Of a stretch of 64,000 nt of DNA, positions 1-8,250 are shown in pieces. Under the pieces are notes generated by a model that was given only the letters and a program-made list of their open reading frames with translations, was not told the DNA's origin and did not search any database. The position numbers and the translations under genes were made by a program. This DNA is from Polyangiaceae bacterium (GTDB lineage Bacteria > Myxococcota_A > Polyangia > Polyangiales > Polyangiaceae), in the NCBI GenBank assembly GCA_025936115.1, contig JAICTZ010000008.1:62001-126000 (forward strand). The letters run 5' to 3'. Numbering within the stretch: position 1 is the first letter of the stretch; each line of letters opens with the position of its first letter.

Positions 1-993
1 GCCGAGCGTGTGCCCGACGTGGCCCTTCGTCGACGAAACGAGCACGCGCTGCGCATGTTCGCCGAGCGCCGCGTGCAACGCACGCGCTTCCATCGTGTCG
101 TTCTGTACGGTGCCGGTGCCGTGCGCGTTGACGTAGTCGAGTTCGCTCGGCTCGAGACCCGCCCCGGCAAGGGCTCGCCGGATGAGCTCGGCGGCACGCG
201 CCCCGCTCGGCTCCGGGTGCGTGATGTGGTGCGCCTCGGCGCCCGCCGCGGCGCCGCTCAAAAATGCCAAGATTTCGGCCCCGCGCGCGCGAGCGGCGCC
301 TTCTCGCTCCAGGCAGAGAAATGCCGCGCCCTCGCCGAGTCCGAGCCCGCGGCGCCCGCTGTCGAAGGGGCGGCACGGCTCGTTGTCGAGCGCGCCGAGC
401 GCGTCGAAGCCGAAGAACGTGAGGCGACAGAGCCCGTCCGCGCCACCGGCGAGCACACAGTCGACGCTGCCGGCACGGAGCCAGGCGAGCCCCTGCGCGA
501 TGGCGAGCGCGCTGCTCGAACAGGCCGCGCAGAGCGTCGAGCAACGCTGCGCGCCGCCGGCGAGCCGCGCGATGCGCTGGGTCGTCACATCGAGCGGATG
601 TGAAAGCAGCCGCGCGACGCGTCGCGGATCGACGCGGTCGAGCGGCCCCGCGAGCAAGCCGTGCTCGGTCTCGAGCATGCCGCCCGTGGTGCCGCCGAGA
701 ATCACGCCGAGCCGGCCGTCCCGAGCACCGGCCCGCGCGAGCGCCTCCGCCGCCGCGACGAGCGCCATGCTGTCGGTGCGCGAAAAATCTGCGGCTTCCT
801 CGGGCGAAGCAACGAGCTCTGGGTCCAGCCGGCGTACCTCGGCCGCGATGCGGCAACGCGCGTCCGCCGCATCGAACAAGGTGACCGCGCGGAACCCACG
901 CCGGCCAGCGATCACCCCGTCGAACGTCGCGTCCGCTCCGATGCCGAGCGCGGATACGGCGCCGATTCCGGTGACGGCCACGCGCTCGATCAT
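1..993 (-). CDS. beta-ketoacyl-ACP synthase (FabF-type condensing enzyme), 3' end cut by window
   Basis: Condensing enzyme expected to extend an acyl chain on an acyl carrier protein by decarboxylative Claisen condensation in the cytoplasm. The visible 331 residues begin MIERVAVTGIGAVSALG, as FabF-type synthases do. The nucleophile is Cys158 in CAACSSS. The two catalytic histidines lie in HGTGT (291-295) and KGHVGH (323-328), so the Cys-His-His triad is complete. The C-terminus, about 80 residues in this family, lies beyond the left edge. The ATG at 993 is the natural start. The gene follows the acyl carrier protein gene by 28 bp and probably shares its transcript. Pathway unknown: it could serve fatty acid, polyene or another specialised lipid synthesis. 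The family is secure, the substrate is not. Confidence 0.93.
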   Translation of the reverse strand, partial: MIERVAVTGIGAVSALGIGADATFDGVIAGRRGFRAVTLFDAADARCRIAAEVRRLDPELVASPEEAADFSRTDSMALVAAAEALARAGARDGRLGVILGGTTGGMLETEHGLLAGPLDRVDPRRVARLLSHPLDVTTQRIARLAGGAQRCSTLCAACSSSALAIAQGLAWLRAGSVDCVLAGGADGLCRLTFFGFDALGALDNEPCRPFDSGRRGLGLGEGAAFLCLEREGAARARGAEILAFLSGAAAGAEAHHITHPEPSGARAAELIRRALAGAGLEPSELDYVNAHGTGTVQNDTMEARALHAALGEHAQRVLVSSTKGHVGHTLG

Positions 994-1021
994 GCCCGCA
1001 GAGTGTAGTCGAGTTCTCGCG

Positions 1022-1279
1022 CTATCGCCGTGACGCGACGTACGCGGCGATAGCGCTCACCGAGGCGAACACGCGCCGTCCCTCGGCGTCGTCGGGGATC
1101 TCGATGCCGTAGCGCTCTTCGAGCGCCACCGCGAGCTGCAGCGCGTCGAGGGAATCGAGCTTCAGTCCCTCGCCGAAGAGCGGGGCATCGTCGTCGATCT
1201 CGGCCTCGGTCTTGTGGCGAAGATCCAAAGCCTCGATGAGCAACCGTTTGATCTCGGATTTGAGGGCGGCCGAATCCAT
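1022..1279 (-). CDS. acyl carrier protein
   Basis: An 85-residue acyl carrier protein that carries growing acyl chains on a phosphopantetheine arm. The attachment serine is Ser43 in the LDSLDALQL context, matching the usual DSL motif, followed by the expected acidic helix (VALEERYGIEIPDD). Length fits free-standing ACPs (75-90 residues). It lies 13 bp after the MoxR-like ATPase gene and 28 bp before the ketoacyl synthase, so the two lipid genes look like a dedicated carrier and synthase pair. The separate pairing suggests a specialised acyl product instead of the housekeeping ACP, but that is inference. Confidence 0.95.
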   Translation of the reverse strand: MDSAALKSEIKRLLIEALDLRHKTEAEIDDDAPLFGEGLKLDSLDALQLAVALEERYGIEIPDDAEGRRVFASVSAIAAYVASRR

Positions 1280-1292
1280 CGCAGTCTAACGT

Positions 1293-2306
1293 TCAGCTCC
1301 CGGCGCGGCGCAGGACGGCGCGCACCACCTCGCTCGAGCCGACGCCGTCCACGTCCGCGCGATAACTCAGCACCAGCCGATGCCGGAGCGCCGGCAGCGC
1401 GACCGCGGCGACGTCTTCCACGTCCGCCGCAGGTTCGCCGCGCACCACGGCGCGCGCCTTGGCCGCCAGCACGAGCGCCTGACTTCCGCGCGGTCCCGCC
1501 CCGAAACGCACGTAGTCGCTGACCTCTTGCGGCACGCCCGTTTCGCCCGGCCGCGATAGCCGCGCGAGACGCACGGCGAAATCGACGGCCGCGTCCGTGA
1601 CGGGCACGCGCGGGACGAGCGCGCCCATCTCCCGGAGCTCGTCGACACGGACGACGGGCTCGATGACCGCACCGGGCCCCGACGTCGTGCGGAGCGCGAT
1701 CTCGCGTTCCTCGTCGACCGACGGGTACTCGACGTGGATCTCGAGCAGGAAGCGATCGAGCTGCGCCTCGGGTAGGGGATAGGTTCCCTCTTGCTCGATC
1801 GGATTACGGGTCGCAAAGACTTGGAACGGGTCGGGCAGCGGGTGCGTGACCCCGCCCACCGTCACGCAACGCTCTTGCATCGCCTGCAGCAAAGCCGCCT
1901 GGGTCTTGGGGGGCGTGCGATTCACTTCGTCGGCGAGCACGAGATTTTTGAAGATGGGTCCGGGCTGGAAGCCGATGCGCTGGCGAATGCGGCCGTCCTC
2001 CTCGGAGTCGCTGAGGACGTCGGTGCCCGTGATGTCGGCCGGCAGGAGATCGGGCGTGAACTGGACGCGGCCGAAGGCAAGATCGAGCGCCTCGGCGATG
2101 CTCGAGACGAGCAGCGTCTTGGCGAGTCCGGGGACACCCACCAAGAGTGCATGACCGCGGGCGAGCAGGGTCACGAGTAAGAGGTCGACGACCCCTTCGT
2201 GGCCGACGACGACACGTCCGATTTGCGCGCGCAAGCGGCGGCACGCTTCCGCCGAGCGCTCGAGTAGGAGCGCGTCACCGCCGACGACTGGAGAAAGAGC
2301 TGCCAA
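1293..2306 (-). CDS. MoxR-family AAA+ ATPase
   Basis: A 337-residue MoxR-type AAA+ ATPase. These enzymes act as chaperones that help mature or activate partner proteins, often with VWA-domain proteins. Walker A is the family variant GVPGLAKT (57-64), Walker B is LVLADEVNR, and the C-terminal lid helices are present. An in-frame TAG lies 15 bp before the proposed start, so initiation must be at the TTG at 2306 or a later codon; the upstream ATG at 2316 is out of frame. No VWA or DUF58 partner is visible in the window, which is unusual for MoxR. It heads a minus-strand run with the ACP and ketoacyl synthase genes. Confidence 0.9.
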   Translation of the reverse strand: MAALSPVVGGDALLLERSAEACRRLRAQIGRVVVGHEGVVDLLLVTLLARGHALLVGVPGLAKTLLVSSIAEALDLAFGRVQFTPDLLPADITGTDVLSDSEEDGRIRQRIGFQPGPIFKNLVLADEVNRTPPKTQAALLQAMQERCVTVGGVTHPLPDPFQVFATRNPIEQEGTYPLPEAQLDRFLLEIHVEYPSVDEEREIALRTTSGPGAVIEPVVRVDELREMGALVPRVPVTDAAVDFAVRLARLSRPGETGVPQEVSDYVRFGAGPRGSQALVLAAKARAVVRGEPAADVEDVAAVALPALRHRLVLSYRADVDGVGSSEVVRAVLRRAGS

Positions 2307-2336
2307 GGCACGGCATTCGTACTACAAGCCTGCCCG

Positions 2337-2525
2337 ATGCGCGAAGCCGCCGAGCCCCCCCTCGCCCCAAGCGGCCGGGAAGGCGTGGTCGAGCGGCCGC
2401 CGCCCGGGATAGCCCGTGGTATTTTCGCCGTTTCCCCGCTGGTCGTCACGCTCCTCACCGGCCTGCTGCTCTTCCTGTCGCTCGGTTACTACACACTTCG
2501 CTTGCTCAAGATCCGCCGCCGATGA
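2337..2525 (+). CDS. small single-pass membrane protein
   Basis: A 62-residue protein of unknown function. Residues from about 30 form one hydrophobic helix (FAVSPLVVTLLTGLLLFLSL), followed by a basic end (LLKIRRR), which predicts an N-out or N-in single-pass inner-membrane protein. Its TGA overlaps the ATG of the next gene by 4 bp (ATGA), which is the main reason to believe it is translated. There is no clear ribosome binding site before the ATG at 2337, so the start could be a later codon. It may be a partner of the flippase-like protein downstream. Confidence 0.55.
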   Translation: MREAAEPPLAPSGREGVVERPPPGIARGIFAVSPLVVTLLTGLLLFLSLGYYTLRLLKIRRR

Positions 2526-3502
2526 ACCGCTTTTTGCGACGCATCCTGGGAGCCCTGCTGCTCGGTGTCCTCGTCTACGGGGCGTTCGTGCTCTACACGG
2601 GCTTCCACCGCATCCAAGAGAGCCTCGCCCGCTTCCACTGGTCAGCCTTCGCCCTTGCGTTGGCGCTCGCGAGCTCGAACTACTTCATCCGCTTCGCAAA
2701 GTGGCAGTACTACCTCTCGCGCCTCGACGTACGCGGCGTCGCCTGGCTCGACAGCCTGCTCGTCTTCCTGAGCGGCTTCGTGCTCACGATCACGCCCGGC
2801 AAAGTCGGCGAAGTGTTCAAGAGCGCCGTGCTCGCGCGCACCCACGACGTGCCCGCCGAGCGCACGGCACCGATCGTGGTCGCGGAGCGGCTGACCGACG
2901 CCATCGGCGTGATCGCGCTCATCGTCGTCGGCAGCGGCGCGTTCGCGGGCGGGCTCACCTGGGCCATCGCGGGGACGACGGCGGTGGCCGTCGGCGTCGG
3001 TTTCATCGTTTGGGAGCACCCGGGCCGGCTTTTGGTCGGCTGGCTCGAACGCCAGAGCGGCGGACTCGGGCGGCTCGGTCCCAAGGTGCGCGTCGCCCTC
3101 ACGAGCTTGCGCGTCGTCGCCGGGCCGGCGGCATTGATTTGGCCGACGCTCTTGTCGCTCGCCGCGTGGGCGTGTGAGGGCGTCGCGCTCTTCGTGCTGC
3201 TCCGCGGCTTCGGCGCACCCGTGCCCTTGGGTGTCGCGGTCTTCTTCTACTCCACGGCGACGCTTGCGGGCGCGCTGATCCCCGTGCCTGGCGGGCTCGG
3301 CGTCGCCGAGACGATGATTCAGGAGCAGCTCGTCCAGCTCGGACACGTCCCGGCGGGCGACGCGACGGCGGCAATGATTCTGGTTCGCTTCGCCACTTTG
3401 TGGTGGGCGGTGCTGGTCGGCTTCATGGCGCTCACGGTCCTGCGCCTCCGTTTCCCCGATCGCTTGGGCGGGGACGCCGGCAGCGTTCGTCTCGACGCGT
3501 AG
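2522..3502 (+). CDS. flippase-like integral membrane protein (LPG synthase TM / UPF0104 family)
   Basis: A 326-residue polytopic membrane protein of the family that shares the N-terminal membrane domain of lysylphosphatidylglycerol synthase. Members are thought to move or bind lipids; this copy has no C-terminal aminoacyl-transferase domain. About eight hydrophobic helices are visible, with the family signatures TPGKVGEVFKS near residue 95 and PVPGGLGVAE near residue 260. The ATG at 2522 overlaps the preceding small gene by 4 bp; an in-frame upstream extension exists but would run through that gene. The stop codon TAG is also the first three bases of a repeated palindromic element. A second family member is at 37358-38458. 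Confidence 0.85.
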   Translation: MNRFLRRILGALLLGVLVYGAFVLYTGFHRIQESLARFHWSAFALALALASSNYFIRFAKWQYYLSRLDVRGVAWLDSLLVFLSGFVLTITPGKVGEVFKSAVLARTHDVPAERTAPIVVAERLTDAIGVIALIVVGSGAFAGGLTWAIAGTTAVAVGVGFIVWEHPGRLLVGWLERQSGGLGRLGPKVRVALTSLRVVAGPAALIWPTLLSLAAWACEGVALFVLLRGFGAPVPLGVAVFFYSTATLAGALIPVPGGLGVAETMIQEQLVQLGHVPAGDATAAMILVRFATLWWAVLVGFMALTVLRLRFPDRLGGDAGSVRLDA

Positions 3503-3776
3503 TACTACTTCGCCAGTCTCTGGCAGGAGCAGATCTCGATCGGCGTGAGTGGCGATGGGCCACACAAGAAACCGGCGAGACCGGCGGACGCGCTGGGGTG
3601 AGTTCGCGAAAATCGCGAATCGCTGGCGGGCCGCCCGCAGACGACGGCTGATAATGCGTGGCGGCTGGAGCGTACAAACGGACGGCCCTCCACCGGCCTC
3701 GCCGGTTTTTTTTCGTAGCTTGTCTCCACCTGTGCCGATCGTGATCTGGCCATGCAAGACTGGCGAGGTAGTGCTA
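3500..3776. repeat. imperfect palindromic intergenic repeat, copy A
   Basis: A 277-bp intergenic stretch whose two ends are inverted copies of each other. The left end reads TAGTACTACTTCGCCAGTCT and the right end, read on the other strand, gives TAGCACTACCTCGCCAGTCT (18 of 20 identical). The match resumes further in with CAGATC-CGATCGGC, and again at an inner arm near 3570-3585 pairing with 3690-3708 (ACCGGCGAG / CTCGCCGGT). A related copy lies at 50183-50430. Shared blocks are CGAGGTAGTGCTAGGA at the right end, CGATCGTGATCTG and CCGGCCTCGCCGGT. It carries no convincing gene and fills almost the whole gap between the flippase-like and LRR genes. Origin unknown: a MITE-like or REP-like mobile element, or a structured RNA. 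Confidence 0.8.
3692..3713 (+). terminator. possible intrinsic terminator inside repeat copy A
   Basis: A short stem ACCGG / CCGGT with a CCTCG loop is followed directly by eight T residues (3706-3713). This is the classic shape of a factor-independent terminator for the plus-strand transcript from the flippase-like gene. The stem is only 5 bp. The same bases can instead pair with the left arm of the palindrome near 3570-3585, so the two folds would compete. Copy B keeps the stem but has no T run. Confidence 0.45.
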
Positions 3777-3818
3777 GGACCGCTTCGCGCAAGCGCGCGG
3801 CTTGGTAGTATCCGGCGG

Positions 3819-4796
3819 ATGCCCCGGCTGCTGCTCCTCCTCGCTTGTGGCTTCGCCTTCGGCATAGCGGCGCCGGGCTGCGGCGGCACGACTCAAGGCG
3901 GCAAGGCAGCCGCTCACCCGAGCACGGCACCGTCCGGCGACGCCATCGGCGCCGAGCACGACGCGGATCTCGCGGGCGCTCAGGGCAGAACCGAGGAGCT
4001 CACCGACGCGAGCTCGCTCGAGCGCCTGAAGGAACGACTCGCTCTCGCTTCGCTCTCGGGCGTGCGACTGAACCTCGCCGCGCGCTCGTTCGGCCCGGGC
4101 CTCGGCGACGTGCTCGCCGGTGCGGCGACGCTCGAGGGCGTCGTCGCGCTCGACGTGAGCGACAACGGTCTCGGGCCGGACGGTGTGAAGGCGCTCGTCG
4201 CCTCGCCGCACCTCGCGGCGCTCCGGCAGCTCGATCTCGGCGGCAACGACATCGATGATCGCGGGGTCGATGCACTCGGCAGCAGCGGCCGCTTTTCGAC
4301 GCTCAAGGTCCTGAATTTGAGCGGTAACGGCATCGGGCTCGACGGCGTGCGCGCTCTCGCGGCCTCGCCCCTGCTCGAAGGCGTACGGTCCCTCGACCTC
4401 AGCATGAACCCGATCGGCCCCGACGGCGCCCGCGCGCTCGCCGCGTCCCCTCACCTCACGCACCTCCACTCGCTCTTCCTGCTCGGCTGCGACATCGGCA
4501 CCTCGGGCGCGGCGGCGCTCGCCGGGGCGAGCGGGCTGCGCGGGCTCGCCGTGCTCGCCCTGTCGGGCAACGCAATCGGCGACGCCGGCGCGCGTTCGCT
4601 CGCGGACACGCCGACGCTCGGCGCGCTCGAGACGCTCGACGTGAGCGCGAACGGCATCGCCGACGACGGCGCCAATGCGCTCGCCGCGTCCCCTCATCTC
4701 TCGCGCGTCCGTGCGCTCGAGGTGTTCGGCAACGACTTCGGCCCCGCGGGCGCAGACGCGCTGAAGCGGCGCTTCGGCAGCGCGCTCAAGCTTTGA
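3819..4796 (+). CDS. leucine-rich-repeat lipoprotein (RNI-type repeats)
   Basis: A 325-residue predicted lipoprotein. The N-terminus MPRLLLLLACGFAFG is a signal peptide, ending at a likely lipobox cysteine in AAPGC. From about residue 90 there are eight or so repeats of roughly 24-25 residues with the pattern LxxLDLSxNxIGxDGxxALAxSP, as in ribonuclease-inhibitor-like LRR proteins. Repeats of this kind form a curved binding surface, so a protein-binding role at the envelope is likely, but the partner is unknown. The ATG at 3819 was chosen because it begins the signal peptide; the reading frame is open further upstream into the repeat element. It is convergent with the pseudouridine synthase gene. 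Confidence 0.85.
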   Translation: MPRLLLLLACGFAFGIAAPGCGGTTQGGKAAAHPSTAPSGDAIGAEHDADLAGAQGRTEELTDASSLERLKERLALASLSGVRLNLAARSFGPGLGDVLAGAATLEGVVALDVSDNGLGPDGVKALVASPHLAALRQLDLGGNDIDDRGVDALGSSGRFSTLKVLNLSGNGIGLDGVRALAASPLLEGVRSLDLSMNPIGPDGARALAASPHLTHLHSLFLLGCDIGTSGAAALAGASGLRGLAVLALSGNAIGDAGARSLADTPTLGALETLDVSANGIADDGANALAASPHLSRVRALEVFGNDFGPAGADALKRRFGSALKL

Positions 4797-4817
4797 AAAG
4801 GAAGCCGGCTCCGCGGC

Positions 4818-5756
4818 TCAGCCGAGCGCGCGCAGCTCGGCGAGGGCGCGCGAGAAATCTGCCGGCGGCTCGAGTTCGAACCTGAGCCGCTCGCCGCTGC
4901 TCGGGTGCACGAAGCCGAGCACCGCGGCGTGCAGCGCCTGGCGACCGAGCCGCGCGCTCACGTCGGCGAGCTCGGGGTCGTTCGGGCGCTTGCCGTAAAG
5001 TGCGTCTGCGAGGAGCGGCGTCTTGGCCTGCTCGCTCAGGTGGACGCGGATCTGGTGCGTGCGCCCGGTCTCGAGTCGGCATGCGACCAGCGCCGCACGT
5101 CCGCCGGCGAGCCGCTCGCGCACTTGGACATGGGTCACGGCGAGCTTGCCCTCCTCGAGGCGCGAGGTGAAGCGCAGCCGCGAGCGCCGATCTCGGCCGT
5201 ACGCCGTGCGAATGTGTTTGAGCGTCGGCACACCCAGCGTGAGGGCGAGGTACACGCGCTCGACCGTGTGCGCCGCGAGCTGACTCTTCAACGCCTCACG
5301 ACTTGCCGCGGTTTTTGCGACGACCAGGACGCCGCTCGTGTCCTTGTCGATGCGATGGACAATGCCGGGCCGCGGCACATCGCGGTCGTCGGGGCCATCT
5401 TGCAGCTCAGCTCCGAAACCGGGCCGAGCGAGCAAGCCGTTCACGAGCGTGCCGGTCCAATGTCCCCGCGCGGGATGCACCACGAGACCCGCCGGTTTAT
5501 TCACCACGAGCAGGGCCTCGTCCTCGTAAAGCACGTCGAGCAACACGCCCGCGTCAGGCTCGGCAGCGCTAGGCGGCGGCGCGAGCGGCGTGACCTCGAG
5601 CTCGCTGCCGGGCCCCACCATGTCGCTCGGCCGGCACGGCGCCCCGCCGACGAGCACGCGCCCGGCATCGATCCAGCGCCTGACCTCGGCCCGCGAAACG
5701 TCCGGCACCAGGCGCGCGAGCACCTTGTCGACCCGCTCGCGCGGCCCCGGCTCCAC
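4818..5756 (-). CDS. RluA-family pseudouridine synthase (RluD-like)
   Basis: A 312-residue enzyme that converts uridine to pseudouridine in RNA, probably 23S rRNA. An S4 RNA-binding domain occupies the first 60 residues, followed by the catalytic domain. The signature HRIDKDTSG lies near residue 137, with the catalytic Asp in the family's HRLD-type position. Later family motifs LETGRTHQIRVH and PLLADALYG are also present. Fusion of S4 and catalytic domains is typical of RluD, but RluC also has it, so the exact site is not certain. The start is a GTG at 5756, 17 bp after the stop of the 87-residue gene, with no in-frame start upstream. The pair is probably co-transcribed. Confidence 0.93.
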   Translation of the reverse strand: MEPGPRERVDKVLARLVPDVSRAEVRRWIDAGRVLVGGAPCRPSDMVGPGSELEVTPLAPPPSAAEPDAGVLLDVLYEDEALLVVNKPAGLVVHPARGHWTGTLVNGLLARPGFGAELQDGPDDRDVPRPGIVHRIDKDTSGVLVVAKTAASREALKSQLAAHTVERVYLALTLGVPTLKHIRTAYGRDRRSRLRFTSRLEEGKLAVTHVQVRERLAGGRAALVACRLETGRTHQIRVHLSEQAKTPLLADALYGKRPNDPELADVSARLGRQALHAAVLGFVHPSSGERLRFELEPPADFSRALAELRALG

Positions 5757-5773
5757 GACGAAGCGGAGCTTGT

Positions 5774-6037
5774 CTACCAGATCTTGCTCTTCACGTGCCC
5801 CTTCGACCGAATCAGGATGTCGACCAGGGCACGATCGTAGAAATTCCGGTGGTAGAGGTCGGGCGAAACGCGGCTCTTGTAGAGCGCACGCCCCTCCTCG
5901 ATTTCGTCGGCCAGCTCCTCGAAGAGGCTGTCGTTCTCGAGGCCACGCACGATTTTCTCTTCATTGTAGAGCGAAACGTCGCTCGCGATGGCACGGGCGA
6001 GACGGCGAGCAGCTTCTTCGGTTTCGATGAGAGGCAT
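5774..6037 (-). CDS. conserved-looking small cytoplasmic protein
   Basis: An 87-residue, charged, soluble protein of unrecognised family. It begins MPLIETEEAARRLARAI and has an acidic middle (FEELADEIEEG) and a basic end. The ATG at 6037 was chosen because it is preceded by a clear ribosome binding site (GAGGAG about 8 bases upstream) and lies just behind a good sigma70-like promoter at 6059-6088. It precedes the pseudouridine synthase gene by 17 bp on the same strand. No signal peptide, membrane segment or catalytic motif is visible. Confidence 0.7.
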   Translation of the reverse strand: MPLIETEEAARRLARAIASDVSLYNEEKIVRGLENDSLFEELADEIEEGRALYKSRVSPDLYHRNFYDRALVDILIRSKGHVKSKIW

Positions 6038-6058
6038 CGGCAACTCCTCGGAAATCCG

Positions 6059-6088
6059 ACGATATCGCCCTTTATTTCGCGCTGTCAA
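6059..6088 (-). promoter_or_regulatory. predicted sigma70-type promoter for the 87-residue gene and pseudouridine synthase
   Basis: Read on the minus strand, TTGACA (6083-6088) is followed after 18 bp by TATCGT (6059-6064). The -35 box is a perfect match and the -10 box matches four of six positions. Transcription would begin near 6052, about 15 bases before the start codon at 6037 and close to its ribosome binding site. The -35 box overlaps the stop codon of the glycosyltransferase gene upstream. Confidence 0.5.
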
Positions 6089-7506
6089 TCACGCGTCGCA
6101 GGCGCCGGGCCGCGCGGAAACCAAAGCGCGGCGAGCGCCGCAAGCGCGGGCAGACAAACGAGCGCGTAGCGGCCGGCCCCGAAAAACACGGCGTGCATGG
6201 CGGCGGTCGTCGAGATCAGCGCGACCGCGAGCAGCACGACCGGCAGGCGGCCGAGCTCACGGCCGAAGAGCGCACCTTGTAGGACGATCGCGAGCCAGGC
6301 AACCCAGCCGAACGGCGCCAGCGCCGAGCCGACGCCGAGCACCGCGAGCGCGCGTCGGGACCGGGCGCGTGCCCCGGCAGCCAAGCCGAGACCGAGCGTC
6401 GCGATCACGAGCAGCACGCGCTGGCCAGAGAGCTCACTCGCACCGAGGGCTATTTTCGCGTTCGCACCGACGAGCTCCGGATTCGAGGCCGACAAGTAGT
6501 GAGCCGCCGCGGTGCCGTAGTCGAACGTGACGCCGAGCTTTTTCGGTACGAGCGCGAGCCACGCGGGGACGTTCGCGGAAATCGCCCGCAGGGCGGCGCG
6601 GCCGAAGCAGCGGTCCTTCTCGCCTTCCCCGAAGACGGTACGGCACTCGGTCGGCACGCCGATGCGCTCGAGCGGCGCCCAGCCGCCCTCACCGAGCGGG
6701 GAAGCACCGATGAACAGATTCCAGCCGCCGTTGGCGCTCACGAACGCGCAGGTCTGGATCCGTTCGCAGTTTCGGAGCGTCCACGGCAAGCACGTCGCGA
6801 CGGCGAGCAACGTCACGGCCAGCGCTCCGCGACCGCTAGCTACCAGAGCGGGACGCCGCCACGCGAGTAGCGCGCCCAGCGCGGGAGTAACCAGCAAAAG
6901 CTGCGGCCGCACGAGGGTCGCAACGCCCATGACGAGCCCCACGACCAGCGTGCGGACGAGCGCCGTCGCGCGCGTTGAAGTCGCGCTCGCGGCGGCGATC
7001 AGCACGAGCTCCCCCGCGACCGCCTCGGTCATCAACGCGGGCGTGTACAGCACGAGCGCGGGCTCGACGGCCACGAGCAACGCTGCGGCAACGGCGCCAC
7101 GTCGATTTGCGTGTCGCGCCGCGAGCGCGTGAGTCGCCACCGTGCCGCACGCACCGATGAACGCGTTCAGAGCCATCGCCACGACGGGACGGGCGCCGAA
7201 GAGCGCGTAGCCGGCTGCGAGCATGGCGGGGTAGCCGACCGGGTAGTGCGCCGCGTACGTGACGGCGCCGTCCGGCCAGGCCCAGGTGTAGCCGAGCCCG
7301 CGCGCGATCCGAGCGGCCACGGCGTCATAGAACGTCCCGTCGTCGGCCGGCGGAAAGCGCTCCGCCGCGTACGCGACGACGATCCCGCGCAACGCGAGCG
7401 CGACTAGGCCGAGCACGAGCGCGTCACGCGTTCGTGGCGCCTCGTCGCTGCCTACGAGCCGGGCGAGGGCGGTGCGCGCTCGGGCTGCGCCGGCGCCGAC
7501 GTTCAC
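6085..7506 (-). CDS. GT39/ArnT-like membrane glycosyltransferase
   Basis: A 473-residue polytopic inner-membrane protein of the GT-C (dolichyl-phosphate-mannose mannosyltransferase-like) type, expected to transfer a sugar from a polyprenyl-phosphate donor to an acceptor on the outer face of the membrane. The first periplasmic loop carries the acidic motif PADDGTFYD near residue 55 and the family's HYPVGYPAMLAAGY near residue 87, followed by about ten hydrophobic helices. The start is a GTG at 7506 that overlaps the Maf stop codon by 4 bp (GTGA); a longer in-frame opening exists only inside the Maf gene. Acceptor unknown: lipid A, a protein or a polysaccharide are all possible. Confidence 0.8.
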   Translation of the reverse strand: MNVGAGAARARTALARLVGSDEAPRTRDALVLGLVALALRGIVVAYAAERFPPADDGTFYDAVAARIARGLGYTWAWPDGAVTYAAHYPVGYPAMLAAGYALFGARPVVAMALNAFIGACGTVATHALAARHANRRGAVAAALLVAVEPALVLYTPALMTEAVAGELVLIAAASATSTRATALVRTLVVGLVMGVATLVRPQLLLVTPALGALLAWRRPALVASGRGALAVTLLAVATCLPWTLRNCERIQTCAFVSANGGWNLFIGASPLGEGGWAPLERIGVPTECRTVFGEGEKDRCFGRAALRAISANVPAWLALVPKKLGVTFDYGTAAAHYLSASNPELVGANAKIALGASELSGQRVLLVIATLGLGLAAGARARSRRALAVLGVGSALAPFGWVAWLAIVLQGALFGRELGRLPVVLLAVALISTTAAMHAVFFGAGRYALVCLPALAALAALWFPRGPAPATRD

Positions 7507-8111
7507 GGGTATGGCCCGAGCAGGCCATGTTGCTTCAGATCGAGCACGACCTCGCAGGCTGGGAGCCCCACCACATTCGTGTAGGAGCCGTTCAGGCGCT
7601 CGACCAAAAACGCGCCGACACCTTGGGCTGCGTAAGCGCCGGCTTTGTCGAGCCCTTCGCCCGAGCGCGCGTAGGCGGCGATCTCGTCGGCGCCTGCAGC
7701 CCGCAGCCAGACCTCCGTCGCCACGGTGCGCGCGGCGACGAGGGCGCCGTTCGGCAGGCCGATGGCGTAGCGCGTGAGCACGCGGTGCATGCGGCCGCAA
7801 AGGCGCGTGAGCAGACGCACGGCGTCCTCGATGTCCGCCGGTTTACCGAGGATGTCCTGCTCGACGATGACGCTCGTGTCGGCGACGAGCACCGCCGCGC
7901 CCTCGCGTCCGCCGAGCCGCTCCGTCACGCGCCTGAGCTTGTCGGCCACGATGCGCTCGAGGTAGACGCTCGGCGCCTCGCCCGCCCGCACGCTCTCGTC
8001 CACGTCGGCCGGCAAGACGAAGATCGGTAAGCCGAGGCCCGTGAGGATCTCGCGCCTGCGCGGCGAGGCCGAGCCCAAGATCAGGGGGTTTTGTGCGCTG
8101 AGGATCGCCAT
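7503..8111 (-). CDS. maf: Maf family nucleoside triphosphate pyrophosphatase
   Basis: A 202-residue cytoplasmic Maf protein, which hydrolyses non-canonical or modified nucleoside triphosphates to monophosphates and in some species affects septum formation. The start of the domain has the signature LGSASPRRREIL (about 13-24). The conserved VADTSVIVE and later LCGRMHRVLTRYAI motifs are also present. Length fits the family (about 190-210). The start was placed at the ATG at 8111, one codon inside a TTG. It overlaps the glycosyltransferase gene by 4 bp and is translated ahead of it. Confidence 0.93.
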   Translation of the reverse strand: MAILSAQNPLILGSASPRRREILTGLGLPIFVLPADVDESVRAGEAPSVYLERIVADKLRRVTERLGGREGAAVLVADTSVIVEQDILGKPADIEDAVRLLTRLCGRMHRVLTRYAIGLPNGALVAARTVATEVWLRAAGADEIAAYARSGEGLDKAGAYAAQGVGAFLVERLNGSYTNVVGLPACEVVLDLKQHGLLGPYP

Positions 8112-8250
8112 CAAATCGAGCCCCGTCCGGGGGAAGCAAGCGTTTTCTACTACACGAGCCTGCTCACGAAACCACTACCGGCGCCGCGGCCGTGAAAAAC
8201 CACCGCCAAACTCGAGACTAGCGGAAGGCCCATCCTATAGGCTCGGACGA

